From the NCBI RefSeq assembly GCF_000168975.1, contig NZ_AAUW01000009.1:186001-250000 (forward strand): a stretch of DNA of 64,000 nucleotides, given 5' to 3'. Below are positions 56,507 through 64,000 of this stretch, piece by piece. The notes beneath the pieces are model-generated. The model did not search any database and was not told the origin of the DNA. It was given only the letters and a program-made list of their open reading frames with translations. This DNA is from Roseibium aggregatum IAM 12614 (lineage in GTDB: Bacteria > Pseudomonadota > Alphaproteobacteria > Rhizobiales > Stappiaceae). Position numbers and translations under genes: made by a program. How positions within the stretch are numbered: position 1 is the first letter of the stretch; every line of letters begins with the position of its first letter.

Positions 56507-57460
56507 TCAAACGGTGGCGCCTTCCAGATGCACCACCGTTATTTCCGGAGGAACGCCGAAGCGGACCGGCAGGATCGAGCAGCCAAGGCCTCCGGAAACG
56601 ATCAGATGACGGGGTTCTGTCTGAAGGTTCAGGTGTCTCGCAATCTGTGTCCCTTCCGTTTCGACGATGTGGCCGTAGACATAGCTTTTGGCGCCCCGCT
56701 TGGGAAAGGCCGGTTTGTAACCTAAACAGTTGAGCTGGCCGCCATGGGTGTGTCCGCTGAGCGTCAGGCTGACGCGGCCCGGCACCTCGCGGATGATATC
56801 AGGCTCATGCGCCATCAGCAGCACGGGGGCGTCGTCCGTCACCTGGGCGAGCGTTCCGGTCAGGTCATCGAGCCCCTTCCAGCGACGCCGTTTGATCTTG
56901 CTGTGCGGTCTGAGTGCAAGTTGGTCGTCAACGCCGGCAAGCCAGAAGGCCTGGCCATCCTTCTCGATCCGTTTTGCCCTGTTCTGGTAAAGGGGAATTC
57001 CGGCGTTCAGCAGAGCCTGACCATATTTGGTCGGCCCACCGCCGGTAAGCTGTGCATCCGCATCGTCCCACCAGTCGTGATTGCCGAGAATGGCATGGGT
57101 GCCGAGCGGGGCTGAAAGTTCACCGAAGAGATCCGCCCAGGCCTGTGGCGGTATCGGCTCATGTTGCCATTTGTGACTGGCCACATAGTCGCCCAGCATC
57201 AGGATGATGTCCGGCTTCAGCGCGTTGGTCTGCCAGACGATGGAGCGCACCCGCTCCAGCCCCATCCAGGGATCGCAGATGTGCGGGTCGGCGATCACGG
57301 CGGCCGTCAGCTTCAGGCCACCCGGCCATCGCGGAGGCGTCAGGTGATAATGCTTCAGGCTGAGGCGGAACGGCTCAACGCCGATTGCATAGGCGGGCGC
57401 GGAAACAGCGCCCAGCATGGCGATGCCACAGGTTTGCAGGAAGCGGCGTCTGGAAATCAT
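56507..57460 (-). CDS. Tat-exported metallophosphoesterase
   Basis: 317 residues with a twin-arginine signal (MISRRRFLQTCGIAMLG). The dinuclear metal motifs are VIADPHICDPW, MLGDYVASH, LGNHDWWDD, MAHEPD and SGHTHGGQ, as in YkuE/YaeI-type phosphoesterases. Such enzymes act on UDP-diacylglucosamine-like or phosphodiester substrates at the envelope; the substrate here is unknown. Faces the CDF gene tail to tail. Confidence 0.9.
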   Translation of the reverse strand: MISRRRFLQTCGIAMLGAVSAPAYAIGVEPFRLSLKHYHLTPPRWPGGLKLTAAVIADPHICDPWMGLERVRSIVWQTNALKPDIILMLGDYVASHKWQHEPIPPQAWADLFGELSAPLGTHAILGNHDWWDDADAQLTGGGPTKYGQALLNAGIPLYQNRAKRIEKDGQAFWLAGVDDQLALRPHSKIKRRRWKGLDDLTGTLAQVTDDAPVLLMAHEPDIIREVPGRVSLTLSGHTHGGQLNCLGYKPAFPKRGAKSYVYGHIVETEGTQIARHLNLQTEPRHLIVSGGLGCSILPVRFGVPPEITVVHLEGATV

Positions 57461-57574
57461 GAGGCTTTATCGACCGGTTCTTCAGGATAATCGCAAGTGA
57501 ACCGGGGTTTTGAGGCAGGGATGCGGCTTGACAGAGGCAGGTTTCAGCAGATTTCGTGCAGACGGCACTTTGCC

Positions 57575-57601
57575 AAAAAAAGCCCGCTGCGAGGCAGCGG
57601 G
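57575..57601 (-). terminator. Intrinsic terminator (minus strand)
   Basis: Stem CCCGCTGC (57583-57590)/GCAGCGGG (57594-57601) with a GAG loop, flanked on the left by seven A, which reads as a T run on the minus strand. It ends the small secreted-protein gene just upstream on that strand. Confidence 0.88.
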
Positions 57602-57632
57602 ACTTGGTCTGGAGCTTGTCTTTCCGGCAGCG

Positions 57633-57866
57633 TCAGTCCGATGCGGTCTCGCCCACGGTCGGCTGAATCACGGTCTCGTTCACGATATCATCGCTGAGAT
57701 CGTTGGTGGCAATGGCCACATCCGAGCCGGTGTCCGGCAGGACGGGCGTTTCGGCCACGGTCATCTGCTTTGCCTGGGCTGTCTTGTTCCAACTGCACGC
57801 AGCAGCCGGTGCAATTGCAAACGCGGTTACGGCAAGGGCCGCGATGCCGGTACTCAATAAGCGCAT
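57633..57866 (-). CDS. Small secreted protein, unknown function
   Basis: 77 residues from the ATG at 57866, which follows GAGAGGTAAC on the minus strand. Signal peptide MRLLSTGIAALAVTAFAIAPAAA, then a short acidic, Thr/Val-rich mature part with a single Cys near the cleavage point (AAACSW), which could be a lipidation site but lacks a standard lipobox. Own terminator downstream and a 10-bp palindrome upstream suggest an independently regulated gene. Confidence 0.72.
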   Translation of the reverse strand: MRLLSTGIAALAVTAFAIAPAAACSWNKTAQAKQMTVAETPVLPDTGSDVAIATNDLSDDIVNETVIQPTVGETASD

Positions 57867-57907
57867 GTTACCTCTCCTCGCGTTGGCCTGCGCCACAATC
57901 GCGCAGT

Positions 57908-57917
57908 CTTACGTAAG
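57908..57917. promoter_or_regulatory. Palindrome CTTACGTAAG upstream of the small secreted gene
   Basis: Perfect 10-bp palindrome 42 bp before the gene's ATG on the minus strand, in a promoter-like position. Similar half-sites occur upstream of sdhC and mdh. The binding protein is unknown. Confidence 0.4.
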
Positions 57918-57985
57918 GTAAGATAAAACGGCGGGCTGGCAAGGAAAAAGCGGAACTCGATTGTTGTCGCACAGGCCCGTACCGG

Positions 57986-58390
57986 CTATTGGCGCCGGAG
58001 ATTATAGGTGTTTTCGGTACGTGGTTCAGACAGATCGTTGACAACGTTGATCACATGGACGTCCAGAAGGTCTCCAAAAGCGCGCAAGGTCAGCTGCTTG
58101 CTGCTCAGGAAGCCGATCAGCAACACCTGGATGGCACCGTCGGAGCGCATCTCCGCTTTTGTCCAGCCCCATTTGCAATCGCGCGGGATGCACGAGGTGA
58201 AGGCGCGCACACGCACATGCACCGCCTCGTTCTCGCATTGGCTGTCAACTTCGACGCGCGAGATTTCCTTCGGCTTGGCATCCGGATAGACCCAGACGCC
58301 ATCTTCGGGAAGCGGGCAATAGACGCGTTGCGCCAGCGAGGGCGCAGCTGACATCAGAAGAAGACCGGCTGCGAGCAGAAACAGACGCAT
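57986..58390 (-). CDS. Secreted hypothetical protein
   Basis: 134 residues. Signal peptide MRLFLLAAGLLLMSAAPSLA. The mature part has five Cys or so (VYCPLPEDGVWVYPDAKPKEISRVEVDSQC, TSCIPRDCKWGWTKAEM), likely forming disulfides, plus a Trp-rich central strand typical of small periplasmic beta proteins. No function can be assigned. Minus-strand single gene between the small secreted gene and the GNAT gene. Confidence 0.75.
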   Translation of the reverse strand: MRLFLLAAGLLLMSAAPSLAQRVYCPLPEDGVWVYPDAKPKEISRVEVDSQCENEAVHVRVRAFTSCIPRDCKWGWTKAEMRSDGAIQVLLIGFLSSKQLTLRAFGDLLDVHVINVVNDLSEPRTENTYNLRRQ

Positions 58391-58514
58391 TCGTTATCTC
58401 CCGGTGAAAAAAGCTCTTTCGGCAACCTAACCGTTTGCGGCCTGACCGGCTACAACGGAGTTGGTGCATCACGGGATTCGAACGAGTTTTCCCGCTAACC
58501 AACAGAGACTTGCC

Positions 58515-59018
58515 ATGCAGTCACTTGAAACAACGCGGTTTCGCCTGCGCCTGCCGGAAAAAACGGACTCTCCCGTCTACAGGGCTTTTTTTGCGGATGC
58601 CGAGGCGTCGCATTTTTACGGCGGCCCCTTGCGCGAGGACATGGCCTGGCGGGTGCTGGCGGGCCACCTCGGCCACTGGCAACTGCGCGGCTATGGCATA
58701 TGGGGTATCGAACCGATAGCGGGAGGAGATATCATCGGCGGTTGCGGGTTTGTCTGGCCGGAAGGCTGGCCAAGGCGGGAGCTGACCTGGTGGCTGATGC
58801 CGCAGGCCCGCGGCACCGGCGCGGCGGTGGAGGTCTCCGAGGCGGCAATCCGCCACGCTTACCAGGTCTACGGCTGGCCGCTGGTCGAGACACATATGAA
58901 GGATGACAACGAGGCAGCAAAAGGTCTGGTGCGCAAACTTGGCGGGGAACCGATTGCGCGCGACCTGTTTCCGGACGGCCTGGAGCGGACGGTTTACGGT
59001 TTTCCGAAAGCCGACTGA
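58515..59018 (+). CDS. GNAT family N-acetyltransferase
   Basis: 167 residues, RimJ/RimL-like. Starts LETTRFRLRLPEKTDSPVYRAFFAD; acetyl-CoA motif region PRRELTWWLMPQARGTGAAVEVSEAAIRHAY and the C-terminal VETHMKDDNEAAKGLVRKLGGEP. Likely acetylates a protein N terminus or an amino group. The ATG at 58515 is used; a GTG-like longer frame begins at 58461. It faces xerC tail to tail with a 2-bp gap. Confidence 0.85.
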   Translation: MQSLETTRFRLRLPEKTDSPVYRAFFADAEASHFYGGPLREDMAWRVLAGHLGHWQLRGYGIWGIEPIAGGDIIGGCGFVWPEGWPRRELTWWLMPQARGTGAAVEVSEAAIRHAYQVYGWPLVETHMKDDNEAAKGLVRKLGGEPIARDLFPDGLERTVYGFPKAD

Positions 59019-59020
59019 CC

Positions 59021-59980
59021 TTATCGGCGCGGGTGCGCCTTGTCATAGGCGGCCAGCAGATGGGCGCTGTCGATTTCCGTATAGATCTGCGTTGACGCAA
59101 GGCTGGCGTGGCCGAGCAGTTCCTGGATGGTCCTGAGGTCGCCGCCGCCAGCCAGCAGATGCGTGGCGAAGGAGTGGCGCAGGGCATGCGGGGTCGCGCT
59201 GTCCGGCAGCCCGAGCGCACCGCGCAGGCGCGCCATCGCCAACTGGATCATGCGCGGGTTCAGTGGTCCGCCGCGCGCGCCGAGAAACAGCGGCCCTCCA
59301 GGCGAGATCGCATAAGGGCAGAGTTTCAGATAATGCTCCACGGCCTGGCAGACCGCAGGCAGGATCGGCACGATCCGTTCCTTGCCGCCCTTGCCGACGA
59401 CGCGAAGCGTCTTTGTGCCGGTCCTGGGGGCCATGGCACCGGTCAGCGACAGCGCTTCGGAAATGCGCAGGCCGCAGCCGTAAAGCAGGGTCAGGACGGC
59501 CGCATTGCGGGCTTCCAGCCAGGGCTCGCTTTCCATCGCCAGCTCACCGCTGGTCACGTCAATGGCGTCCTTGGACGAGACGGGTTTTGGCAGGGAGCGG
59601 GCCTGGCGCGGCGGACGCACGGCGGCAGAGGCCGCGGCGTTCACTTCTCCGCGCCGCTCCAGAAATCTGAGGAAGGATCGGATGCCGGCAAGGCCCCGGG
59701 CAAGGGAGCGGCTCTGCACACCGTCGCGGCGGCGGCTAGCCAGGAAGCCGCGGAAATCGGCCGGCCGCAGCGCGGCAATCTCCTTGAGGTCCGGCGCCCC
59801 GCCAAGATGGTTGGTCAAAAACCGCAGGAACTGCCGAAGGTCCCGCTCATAGGCAAGCAGGGTCTTGTCGGAAAGACGTCGTTCGTCGGAAAGATGGTCG
59901 AGCCATTGGTCGACGCGCCGGTTGAGCTCCGGCCGGGCACAGACGAGCAGCGAATCGGACGTGGAGGATGCGGCACACAT
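59021..59980 (-). CDS. xerC: Tyrosine recombinase XerC
   Basis: With XerD resolves chromosome dimers at dif. 319 residues. N-terminal SAM-like domain (WLDHLSDERRLSDKTLLAYERDLRQFLRFL), catalytic Arg in YGCGLRISEALSL, Lys in VGKGGKERIVP, His/Arg in PHALRHSFATHLL, His in LGHASLASTQIYTEI with the nucleophilic Tyr. Complete set R-K-H-R-H-Y. Located next to fsa and priA, a frequent alphaproteobacterial neighbourhood. Confidence 0.93.
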   Translation of the reverse strand: MCAASSTSDSLLVCARPELNRRVDQWLDHLSDERRLSDKTLLAYERDLRQFLRFLTNHLGGAPDLKEIAALRPADFRGFLASRRRDGVQSRSLARGLAGIRSFLRFLERRGEVNAAASAAVRPPRQARSLPKPVSSKDAIDVTSGELAMESEPWLEARNAAVLTLLYGCGLRISEALSLTGAMAPRTGTKTLRVVGKGGKERIVPILPAVCQAVEHYLKLCPYAISPGGPLFLGARGGPLNPRMIQLAMARLRGALGLPDSATPHALRHSFATHLLAGGGDLRTIQELLGHASLASTQIYTEIDSAHLLAAYDKAHPRR

Positions 59981-60271
59981 GGCATCACTTTGGCGCTTGA
60001 TCCCAACGGATCGGTTAACGCCATGCCGCTTTTTGAGTGTTTTGGGGTTGCCCGCGCGGATTTCCGCACGCTGTTCCGGCGGTCTGACTGACCGCGTTAT
60101 CGTGACAAGCGCAGCGATTTAAGCAGATTGCCGATGGGACGCCGGTTTGAATGGCTGTCGCTCGTTCTTTCCCGTCGGCGCTTGCCGGCAATCGAAGCGG
60201 TCCGGAAATTGGAAAGACGGTAGTCTGGCGGCCCGGACATCCGGGCCGCGCTTGTTCTTGAAGGGAAGGGG

Positions 60272-60925
60272 TCAGAGAATGCTCTGGCCGGTCTTCGCCC
60301 AGTCGGCCAGGAACGCGTCCAGGCCCTTGTCGGTCAGCGGATGCTTGATCAGGGCCTTCAGTGTTGCCGGCGGTACGGTTGCCACGTCAGCACCGATGAT
60401 GGCGCAATCCTTGACGTGGTTCGGCGTGCGGATGGAAGCGGCCAGAATTTCCGTGTCGAAGCCGTAGTTGTCGTAGATCACGCGGATTTCGCGGATCAGC
60501 TCCAGCCCGTCGGCGTGGATATCGTCCAGACGGCCGATGAACGGCGAGATGTAGGTTGCCCCCGCCTTTGCGGCGAGCAGGGCCTGGTTGGCCGAGAAGC
60601 ACAGGGTGACGTTGGTCTTGGTGCCTTCTTCGGTAAGCTGCTTGCAGGCCTTCAGACCATCGAAGGTCAGCGGCAGCTTGATGACGACGTTGTTCGCGAT
60701 CGCGCCCAGTACGTGCGCTTCCTTGATCATCGTGTCGAAATCGGTCGCGGCCACTTCAGCCGACACGTCGCCTTCGGTGATGGCGCAGATCTCGGCGATG
60801 ACTTCCTTGAAGTCCCGGCCGGACTTTGCGATCAGAGACGGGTTGGTGGTCACGCCATCAAGGAGGCCGGTTGCTTCCAGTTCCTTGATTTCAGCCGTGT
60901 CGGCCGTATCGACGAAGAATTTCAT
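60272..60925 (-). CDS. tal: Transaldolase/fructose-6-phosphate aldolase family
   Basis: 217 residues, the short TalC/FSA-type class I aldolase. [36 protein letters not shown] is the family start; the Schiff-base lysine is in [17 protein letters not shown]; the [31 protein letters not shown] segment follows. Whether the enzyme is a transaldolase or fructose-6-phosphate aldolase cannot be settled by eye. Divergent from priA, 277 bp apart; that gap has a small GTCCCG/CGGGAC hairpin but no gene. Confidence 0.93.
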   Translation of the reverse strand: MKFFVDTADTAEIKELEATGLLDGVTTNPSLIAKSGRDFKEVIAEICAITEGDVSAEVAATDFDTMIKEAHVLGAIANNVVIKLPLTFDGLKACKQLTEEGTKTNVTLCFSANQALLAAKAGATYISPFIGRLDDIHADGLELIREIRVIYDNYGFDTEILAASIRTPNHVKDCAIIGADVATVPPATLKALIKHPLTDKGLDAFLADWAKTGQSIL

Positions 60926-61202
60926 CTGTCTTTACTCCCTGTAGGGCTACCGGAGCAGCGCCGGAAACCTGGTCCCGCCGTGCGGGACAAAACGATTGCA
61001 TGGTCAGCTGGGCTCTCTTTACCCTAGGATGATGACAAGAAGAACCCCTGATTCTCCGGTGGACGAAATTTTTGCGGTACGTACCTCAGGAATGGCGAGG
61101 CTTGATCCCCGGGACTGGACGGGCAATGTCTCGCCTGGGTTCGGACTGTGCTCGGCGCATGGTCGCGTGCCTTTTCCCGGAGCGATGAGGACCTGACGTT
61201 CA

Positions 61203-63398
61203 GTGCTGTTCGACGATCCAGAATTCCAGGAAACCATTGCCAGCGTGCTGGTGCCGGTCGCGGTGGCGGGGGCCTATACCTACAAGGTGCCTCCCGGAAA
61301 GTCCGTGGTTCCGGGCACCATCGTCAAGGTGCCGCTCGGCCCGCGTGAGGTGATCGGGGCGGTCTGGGACATCGAGCCGGACGCCGCCATCAATCCGAAG
61401 AAACTGAAGACCATTTCCCATGTCTATGACACCACGCCGCCGCTCGATGCGGATCTGCGCCGGTTCGTCGACTGGGTGGCGAACTGGACGCTCGGCGCGC
61501 CGGGCATGGTGCTGCGTATGGTCCTGCGATCCGAAGAAGCGCTGGAGCCGGAACCGCCTGTTCCCGGTGTTCGCCGTATCGAGGGGGCCGAACCGGACCG
61601 TATGACGCCCGCGCGCGGACGTGTTCTGGCAACCATGGAAGATGGTTTCGCCTGGACAAAAAGCGGCCTTGCCCACGCTGCCGGCGTGTCTGCGTCCGTC
61701 ATCGATGGTCTGCTGCAGCAGAATGTCCTTGAAACGGTCATGATGCCGGCGGCACCTCCGCCGCCGAAACCGCAACTGGACTATGGGCAAAAGCCACTGA
61801 CCCCGGCGCAGCAGGCGGCGGCAGATGGGCTGATGGACTGCTTCGGCAAAGGTGGGACCGTTGCCCTGATCGACGGTGTCACCGGGTCGGGCAAGACCGA
61901 GGTTTATTTCGAGGCCATTGCCGAAGCGCTGCGCCGGGGCAAGCAGACCCTGGTGCTGTTGCCGGAAATCGCGCTCACGGAGCAGTTCCTGCGGCGCTTC
62001 GAGCAACGCTTCGGCGTTTATCCGGCCGAGTGGCACTCGCAGATTACGGTCAAGAACCGGTCACGGGTCTGGCGCGGCGTGGCTTCCGGCGACGTCAGGG
62101 TCGTTATCGGTGCGCGTTCCGCTCTGTTTCTGCCGTTCAGGGAACTCGGCCTGATCATCGTCGACGAAGAGCATGATGCGGCCTTCAAGCAGGACGACCG
62201 GGTGCCCTACAGTGCCCGTGACATGGCCGTGGTTCGTGGCCATCTCTCCGGCTTTCCGGTCGTTCTGGCCTCGGCGACGCCATCGGTGGAAAGCATCGTC
62301 AATGCGGAGGTAGGCCGCTACAAACTGTTCGAGTTGCCAGAGCGCGCATCCGGCGCTGCCTTGCCGGACCTGACGGCCATCGACATGCGCCAGGACGGGC
62401 CGGAGCGGGGCCGCTGGCTGGCGCCTGCCCTTGTCCACGGAATTGCCGATACCTTTGCCGAGGGCGGCCAGTCCCTGCTGTTTCTCAACCGGCGCGGCTA
62501 TGCGCCGCTGACGCTGTGCCGCACCTGCGGTCACCGCTTCCAATGTGCCCATTGCAGCGCCTGGCTGGTGGAGCACCGCTTTCAGAAAAAACTCGTCTGT
62601 CACCACTGCGGCCATCAGGAGCCGGTGCCCAAGGCCTGCCCGTCCTGCCAATCGGTAGACAGTCTCGTTGCCTGCGGTCCCGGCGTGGAGAGAATCGCCG
62701 AAGAAGTCTCGGAGCGTTTTCCGCAGGCGCGTGTGCTGGTGCTCTCGTCCGACATTGCCGGCGGGCCAGACCGGCTGAAGCGGGAAATGAAGATTGTCGA
62801 GGAAGGCGGCGCCGACATCGTCATCGGCACGCAGCTTGTCGCCAAGGGACATAACTTCCCGCTGATGAAGCTGGTCGGCGTGGTGGATGCGGATCTTGGC
62901 CTTGCGCATGGTGATCCGAGGGCTGCGGAAAAAACCTTTCAGCTCCTCGCCCAGGTGACGGGCCGTGCTGGCCGCGTGACCGGTGGCGGCAAGGGCTTTC
63001 TGCAAACCTACAATGCGGACCATCCCGTCATCAGGGCCTTGCTCTCCAGCGACAAGAAAGCCTTTTACCAGGCAGAAATTGAGGCAAGACGGGCTGCGGG
63101 CCTGCCGCCGTTCGGCCGCCTTGCCGCCGTCATCGTCTCCGGCCCCGACAGGGCCTTTGCGGAAGGCTTCTCCCGTGCGCTTGCCCGCGCTGCACCGCCC
63201 GATCAGGCCGTGACGCTGCTGGGACCCGCGGAAGCCGCCCTTGCGATGGTGCGCGGGCGCTATCGTTTCCGCCTTCTGGCCATGGCACCGCGCCAATATG
63301 ATCTGCAGGCCTATCTGCGGCACTGGTTGAGCACAGGCCCCAAGCCTACGAAAGGCTTGCGCCTGCAGGTCGACATCGATCCGCAGCATTTTCTCTAG
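61203..63398 (+). CDS. priA: Primosomal protein N' (replication restart helicase PriA)
   Basis: Rebuilds replication forks. 731 residues, GTG start (no upstream in-frame ATG with homology). N-terminal DNA-binding domain (VLVPVAVAGAYTYKVPPG), Walker A GVTGSGKTEVYFE, DEEHD as IIVDEEHDAAFKQ, two zinc-binding sites (CRTCGHRFQCAHCSAWL and CHHCGHQEPVPKACPSCQS), motif VI TGRAGR. Immediately upstream of the ATP-synthase region, as in many alphaproteobacteria. Confidence 0.95.
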   Translation: MLFDDPEFQETIASVLVPVAVAGAYTYKVPPGKSVVPGTIVKVPLGPREVIGAVWDIEPDAAINPKKLKTISHVYDTTPPLDADLRRFVDWVANWTLGAPGMVLRMVLRSEEALEPEPPVPGVRRIEGAEPDRMTPARGRVLATMEDGFAWTKSGLAHAAGVSASVIDGLLQQNVLETVMMPAAPPPPKPQLDYGQKPLTPAQQAAADGLMDCFGKGGTVALIDGVTGSGKTEVYFEAIAEALRRGKQTLVLLPEIALTEQFLRRFEQRFGVYPAEWHSQITVKNRSRVWRGVASGDVRVVIGARSALFLPFRELGLIIVDEEHDAAFKQDDRVPYSARDMAVVRGHLSGFPVVLASATPSVESIVNAEVGRYKLFELPERASGAALPDLTAIDMRQDGPERGRWLAPALVHGIADTFAEGGQSLLFLNRRGYAPLTLCRTCGHRFQCAHCSAWLVEHRFQKKLVCHHCGHQEPVPKACPSCQSVDSLVACGPGVERIAEEVSERFPQARVLVLSSDIAGGPDRLKREMKIVEEGGADIVIGTQLVAKGHNFPLMKLVGVVDADLGLAHGDPRAAEKTFQLLAQVTGRAGRVTGGGKGFLQTYNADHPVIRALLSSDKKAFYQAEIEARRAAGLPPFGRLAAVIVSGPDRAFAEGFSRALARAAPPDQAVTLLGPAEAALAMVRGRYRFRLLAMAPRQYDLQAYLRHWLSTGPKPTKGLRLQVDIDPQHFL

Positions 63399-63863
63399 AG
63401 ACCCGGTCCTGTCTTTGGAAAGGGCTGCCGGTCATGGTCCTCGGGCGTTAAGAATCGGTTACGGCCCGATGGCCATTCTTTGTGGTCCGAGGGAAGCTGG
63501 GGCTGGCGATAAACCGGGAGTCTGCGCGGCTGCGGCAAAAACACTCCCGGCTGCTGCTCTGGCAAACCCCCAGGAAAGGCCTTTTCGGCCGGGCCGCGGA
63601 AAACCGTCTAAAGGTTTATGACGATGCGGAGGCGTTGATCCGAAAGGCTTTTTATCGGCCTTTGGCAAAAAACACCTAGGAATCGGCAATAACAGTCTTT
63701 AGGCGAAGTTGCACACTGGGAAACCCTGTGCTAATTGAGGCGCGGCTTTGGGGGCAGCGGTTTAACCGTCATACCTTCTGACCTTGAAATCATTCATTTT
63801 TTCAATGCTTTGCGGGCGCTAGCCGTTTCGCGGGCATGAAAAACGTCAGAGAGCACGGACCTG
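63399..63863 (+). other. 465-bp priA-atpH intergenic region with possible atp promoter
   Basis: No convincing gene; short frames at 63415 and 63482 lack recognisable patterns. A candidate promoter TTGCAC (63709-63714) with 17-bp spacer and TAATTG (63732-63737) would drive the ATP-synthase operon. An imperfect inverted repeat, GCACACTGGG-AAA-CCCTGTGC (63711-63731), lies across its spacer. Confidence 0.4.
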
Positions 63864-64000
63864 GTGACTGACAACGTATCTCTCGTATCCGGCGTGGCAC
63901 AGCGTTATGCGTCCGCCCTTCTCGACCTCGCCGAAGGCGAAGGCGTAACGGCTGACGTGGAGCGGGATCTGACAGCTTTCGAAGGCATGATTGCCGAAAG
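63864..64000 (+). CDS. atpH: ATP synthase F1 subunit delta, 3' end outside the window
   Basis: Starts with GTG; the 45 visible codons read TDNVSLVSGVAQRYASALLDLAEGEG, and VAQRYASALLDLA is the hallmark of the delta (OSCP) N terminus that links the F1 head to the stator stalk. Truncated by the window end. First gene of the F1 operon (atpHAGDC) in alphaproteobacteria, so the other F1 genes are expected just downstream. Confidence 0.9.
   Translation, partial: MTDNVSLVSGVAQRYASALLDLAEGEGVTADVERDLTAFEGMIAE

Noticed and set aside
58471..58495. On the minus strand TTCGAATCCCGTGATGCACCA resembles a tRNA T-loop and 3' end
   Set aside because: The 5-bp T stem does not pair (ACTCG against CCCGT) and no cloverleaf can be drawn upstream; probably coincidence, or at most a remnant attachment site.
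60972..60988. GTCCCG/CGGGAC hairpin upstream of the transaldolase gene
   Set aside because: No T run on either side in the right orientation, so not called a terminator.
61076..61085. 10-bp palindrome GGTACGTACC in the tal-priA gap
   Set aside because: Isolated, not placed at a recognisable promoter; could be chance.
63482..63679. 65-codon open frame after priA
   Set aside because: No ribosome site, no recognisable pattern; very basic composition consistent with non-coding DNA.

Overview
The window is a GC-rich, densely coded alphaproteobacterial chromosome segment. The best guess is a Hyphomicrobiales/Stappiaceae-type marine bacterium (Roseibium/Labrenzia/Stappia-like). The evidence is the mdh-sucC-sucD-sucA-sucB order, an sdhCDAB operon, dnaX-ybaB-recR beside a small SRP RNA, xerC near priA and the start of atpH, two-SBP Yej transport genes, and an Omp19-like lipoprotein of the Brucella type. 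The genus is inference. There are no rRNA or tRNA genes, no prophage, no CRISPR array and no intact insertion sequence.

Layout. 1-1.2 kb: C-terminal part of a CHASE-GGDEF diguanylate cyclase. 1.3-9.1 kb: yejA-yejA-yejB-yejE-yejF peptide ABC importer operon. 9.2-14.1 kb (minus): SulP transporter, lytic transglycosylase, histidine phosphatase/NudC pair, HIT protein. 14.2-14.4 kb: SRP RNA with promoter and terminator. 14.4-18.7 kb: small RHH-like regulator with an uncharacterised partner, a phasin-like protein (minus), then dnaX, ybaB, recR. 18.7-21.4 kb: methyltransferase, EI24/CysZ-like membrane protein, glutaminase. 21.4-26.1 kb: succinate dehydrogenase operon with an FkbM-type methyltransferase gene between sdhA and sdhB. 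26.1-40.9 kb: mixed accessory and housekeeping genes, including a SAHH-like/methyltransferase pair, creD, two VOC proteins, periplasmic msrA, recQ, an acyltransferase, MAPEG, a degenerate LMW-phosphatase-like protein, the Omp19-like lipoprotein, a candidate small RNA, a frameshifted grpB and zapE. 41.0-53.5 kb: TCA-cycle cluster mdh-sucC-sucD-sucA-sucB, then LysE exporter, caspase-like protein and SDR, then lpd. 53.7-61 kb: GT-C-like membrane protein, MerR regulator/CDF exporter pair, phosphoesterase, small secreted proteins, GNAT, xerC, transaldolase. 61.2-64 kb: priA and the first codons of atpH.

How the genes work together. sdhCDAB, mdh, sucCD and sucAB/lpd supply succinate dehydrogenase, malate dehydrogenase, succinyl-CoA synthetase and the 2-oxoglutarate dehydrogenase complex, so about half of the TCA cycle is encoded here in two operons. 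dnaX/ybaB/recR, recQ, xerC and priA form the replication/recombination set. The most notable features beyond standard annotation are the extra genes embedded in the two TCA operons, the structured leader of sucA, a 20-bp palindrome just downstream of the predicted sdh promoter, a 3'UTR-located candidate sRNA with C-rich hairpin loops, and the overlapping SAHH-like/methyltransferase pair. All functional calls come from reading the translated sequence by eye; no database search was run.
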